From: Litorihabitans aurantiacus
Lineage (GTDB): Bacteria; Actinomycetota; Actinomycetes; Actinomycetales; Beutenbergiaceae
Assembly (NCBI RefSeq): GCF_030161595.1
Contig: NZ_BSUM01000001.1
Span: 62,001-126,000, forward strand
DNA length: 64,000 nt
Reading direction: 5' to 3'
Shown: piece after piece, positions 62,709-64,000 of the stretch
How positions within the stretch are numbered: the stretch's first letter is position 1
How the letters are laid out: every line of letters begins with the position of its first letter
Translations under genes and position numbers: made by a program
The notes under the pieces: generated by a model
Told to the model about the DNA's origin: nothing
Database searches by the model: none
Seen by the model: only the letters and a program-made list of their open reading frames with translations

Positions 62709-64000
62709 CCAGCACGACCAGCAGCACCAGCACGACCCGCACGACCCGCACGGTGATCGAGAACGGCTACGTCGCCACGGTCGACGCCTCGGGCAGCGAG
62801 CACGCGCGCGGCCACGTCGTGCTCGAGGCGGGGCGGATCCTCGCCGTCGGCGACGGCCCCGCCCCGGCGCACCTGCGCGAGGGCGCGCACGTCGTCGACG
62901 CCACCGGCTGCCTCGTCACGCCCGGGCTGATCAACACGCACCACCACCTGTACCAGTGGCTCACGCGTGGCTACGCGCAGGACGCGATCCTGTTCGACTG
63001 GCTCACGGCCCTGTACCCGCTGTGGTCCCGCATCGACGCGGACCTCACCGGCGCGGGCGCGGCCGGCGCGATGGCGGTGCTGGCCCGCTCGGGCTGCACC
63101 ACCGTGGGCGACCACCACTACATCTTCCCGGCCGGGTCGGGCGACATCATGGGCGCCCTCGTGCACGCCGCCGCGCGCGTCGGGGTCCGCCTGCACGCCA
63201 CGCGCGGGTCCATGGACCTGGGCGCCTCGCAGGGTGGACTGCCGCCGGACTTCGCCGTCGAGACCACCGCGGCGGCCCTCGCGGCCTCGCACGACGCCGT
63301 CGTCACGCATCACGACGACGCGCCCGACGCGATGGTCAAGATCGCGATCGCCCCGTGCTCGCCGTTCTCCGTGACCGCCGACCTGCTGCGCGAGGCCGCC
63401 GTCCTCGCGCGCGACCTCGAGGTGCGGCTGCACACGCACGCCTCCGAGACGATCGAGGAGGACGCCTACTGCGCCGAGCACTTCGGCCGCACCCCGACGC
63501 AGTACCTCGAGGACCTCGGCTGGCTCGGGCCGGACGTGTGGATGGCGCACTGCGTGCACCTCGACGCGCCCGCGATCGAGCGCTACGCGGCCACCGGGAC
63601 CGGCGTCGCGCACTGCCCGTCCTCCAACGGGCGCCTGGCCGCGGGGATCGCGCCGGTGCGCGACCTGCTGGCGGCGGGCGTCGCCGTCGGGCTCGGGGTC
63701 GACGGCGCGGCCTCCAACGAGTCGGGCCAGCTCGGCGTCGAGATCCGCGAGTCCGTGCTCATGAACCGCCTGCGCACCGGCGCCGACTCGCTCGGCGTGC
63801 GCGCCGCGCTGCGGATGGCGACGGCGGGCGGCGCCCGCGTGCTCGGCCGCGCCGACCACCTGGGCTCGCTCGAGGTCGGCAAGCTCGCCGACCTCGTGGT
63901 CTGGCGCGTGGACGGCGTGGAGCACGCCGGCATCCTCGACCCGGTCGCCGCGCTCGGGCTCGGGGCACTCCCGCCGATCGCGCTCAGCCTCGTGGGCGGT
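62705..64000 (+). CDS. 8-oxoguanine deaminase-like amidohydrolase, 3' end cut by window edge
   Basis: Starts at ATG 62705; 432 residues are visible before the window ends. Metal motif HxH in 'TPGLINTHHHLYQWLTRGYAQDAILFDWLTALYPLW' (residues 79 and 81), 'TTVGDHHYIFPAG', 'LHTHASETIEEDAYC', 'VWMAHCVHLDAPAIERYAATGTGVAHCPSSNGRL' and 'GLGVDGAASNESGQ' match the guanine/8-oxoguanine deaminases of the amidohydrolase superfamily. With XdhC and MocA it points to purine breakdown. The exact base used is inferred. Confidence 0.9.
   Translation, partial: MTSTTSSTSTTRTTRTVIENGYVATVDASGSEHARGHVVLEAGRILAVGDGPAPAHLREGAHVVDATGCLVTPGLINTHHHLYQWLTRGYAQDAILFDWLTALYPLWSRIDADLTGAGAAGAMAVLARSGCTTVGDHHYIFPAGSGDIMGALVHAAARVGVRLHATRGSMDLGASQGGLPPDFAVETTAAALAASHDAVVTHHDDAPDAMVKIAIAPCSPFSVTADLLREAAVLARDLEVRLHTHASETIEEDAYCAEHFGRTPTQYLEDLGWLGPDVWMAHCVHLDAPAIERYAATGTGVAHCPSSNGRLAAGIAPVRDLLAAGVAVGLGVDGAASNESGQLGVEIRESVLMNRLRTGADSLGVRAALRMATAGGARVLGRADHLGSLEVGKLADLVVWRVDGVEHAGILDPVAALGLGALPPIALSLVGG

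Overview
This 64 kb window is chromosomal DNA from a very high-GC Gram-positive actinobacterium, most likely of the order Micrococcales. The case rests on base composition, frequent GTG starts, GTGA/ATGA gene overlaps, the actinobacterial families present (DUF222-HNH, DUF3151, LytR_C, RskA-like anti-sigma, LppM-like lipoprotein, class F sortase, F420-type LLM oxidoreductase, septum-formation proteins), a HAIR-like element before clpB, and two secreted proteins ending in S-layer homology (SLH) repeats. Genus cannot be read from the sequence. Most of the window is ordinary housekeeping chromosome; no phage, insertion sequence or CRISPR array was seen.

Layout. 1-8.1 kb: truncated DUF222-HNH gene, two coupled membrane proteins, YccF, and a very long SLH-anchored hydrolase/beta-helix protein. 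8.1-14 kb: PNPOx-like protein, upp, P-loop kinase, a ThyX-like protein with permuted motif order, tadA, two tandem FluC (crcB) genes, sirtuin, tRNA-Ser(CGA). 14-24 kb: glutaminase, lipoprotein, DUF4190, LytR_C, GPH-type sugar transporter, a membrane-tethered ECF sigma factor with a large extracellular region, S9 peptidase. 24-34 kb: GH65 phosphorylase with beta-phosphoglucomutase, DAG kinase-like protein, topoisomerase IB, second SLH protein, amidase. 33.4-35 kb: a small regulator/membrane-protein operon bounded by mirrored short-repeat arrays. 35-44 kb: sortase F/CHRD operon divergent from an ECF/anti-sigma pair, then epimerase, NUDIX, LppM, clpB. 44-44.65 kb: a gene-free block made of two mirrored arrays of exactly 22-bp units. 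44.65-57.7 kb: LLM oxidoreductase, septum-formation proteins, xthA, SDR, YchJ, pyrE, DUF368, TrmH, lipoprotein, fba-DUF3151-purA, hydrolase. 57.8-60.8 kb: MFS/TetR/NmrA efflux-type cassette. 61-64 kb: MocA/XdhC/8-oxoguanine-deaminase purine genes running off the right edge.

Two things stand out. First, families of short intergenic repeats: constant-period 21-22 bp arrays beginning CGAGAG or CGCGAG that occur as inverted pairs (33.4/34.9 kb and 44.06/44.46 kb), and a separate GAGAACGC...GCGTTCTC hairpin element (23.9 and 49.8 kb). I recognise no named class for the arrays. Second, seven genes are each broken by a single missing base, five of the seven in a C or G run of 4-5. Restoring one base makes every one full-length, so the breaks look like sequence or assembly errors rather than seven real pseudogenes. 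The reconstructed proteins include the most interesting one here, a sigma factor fused through a membrane segment to Ig-like extracellular domains.
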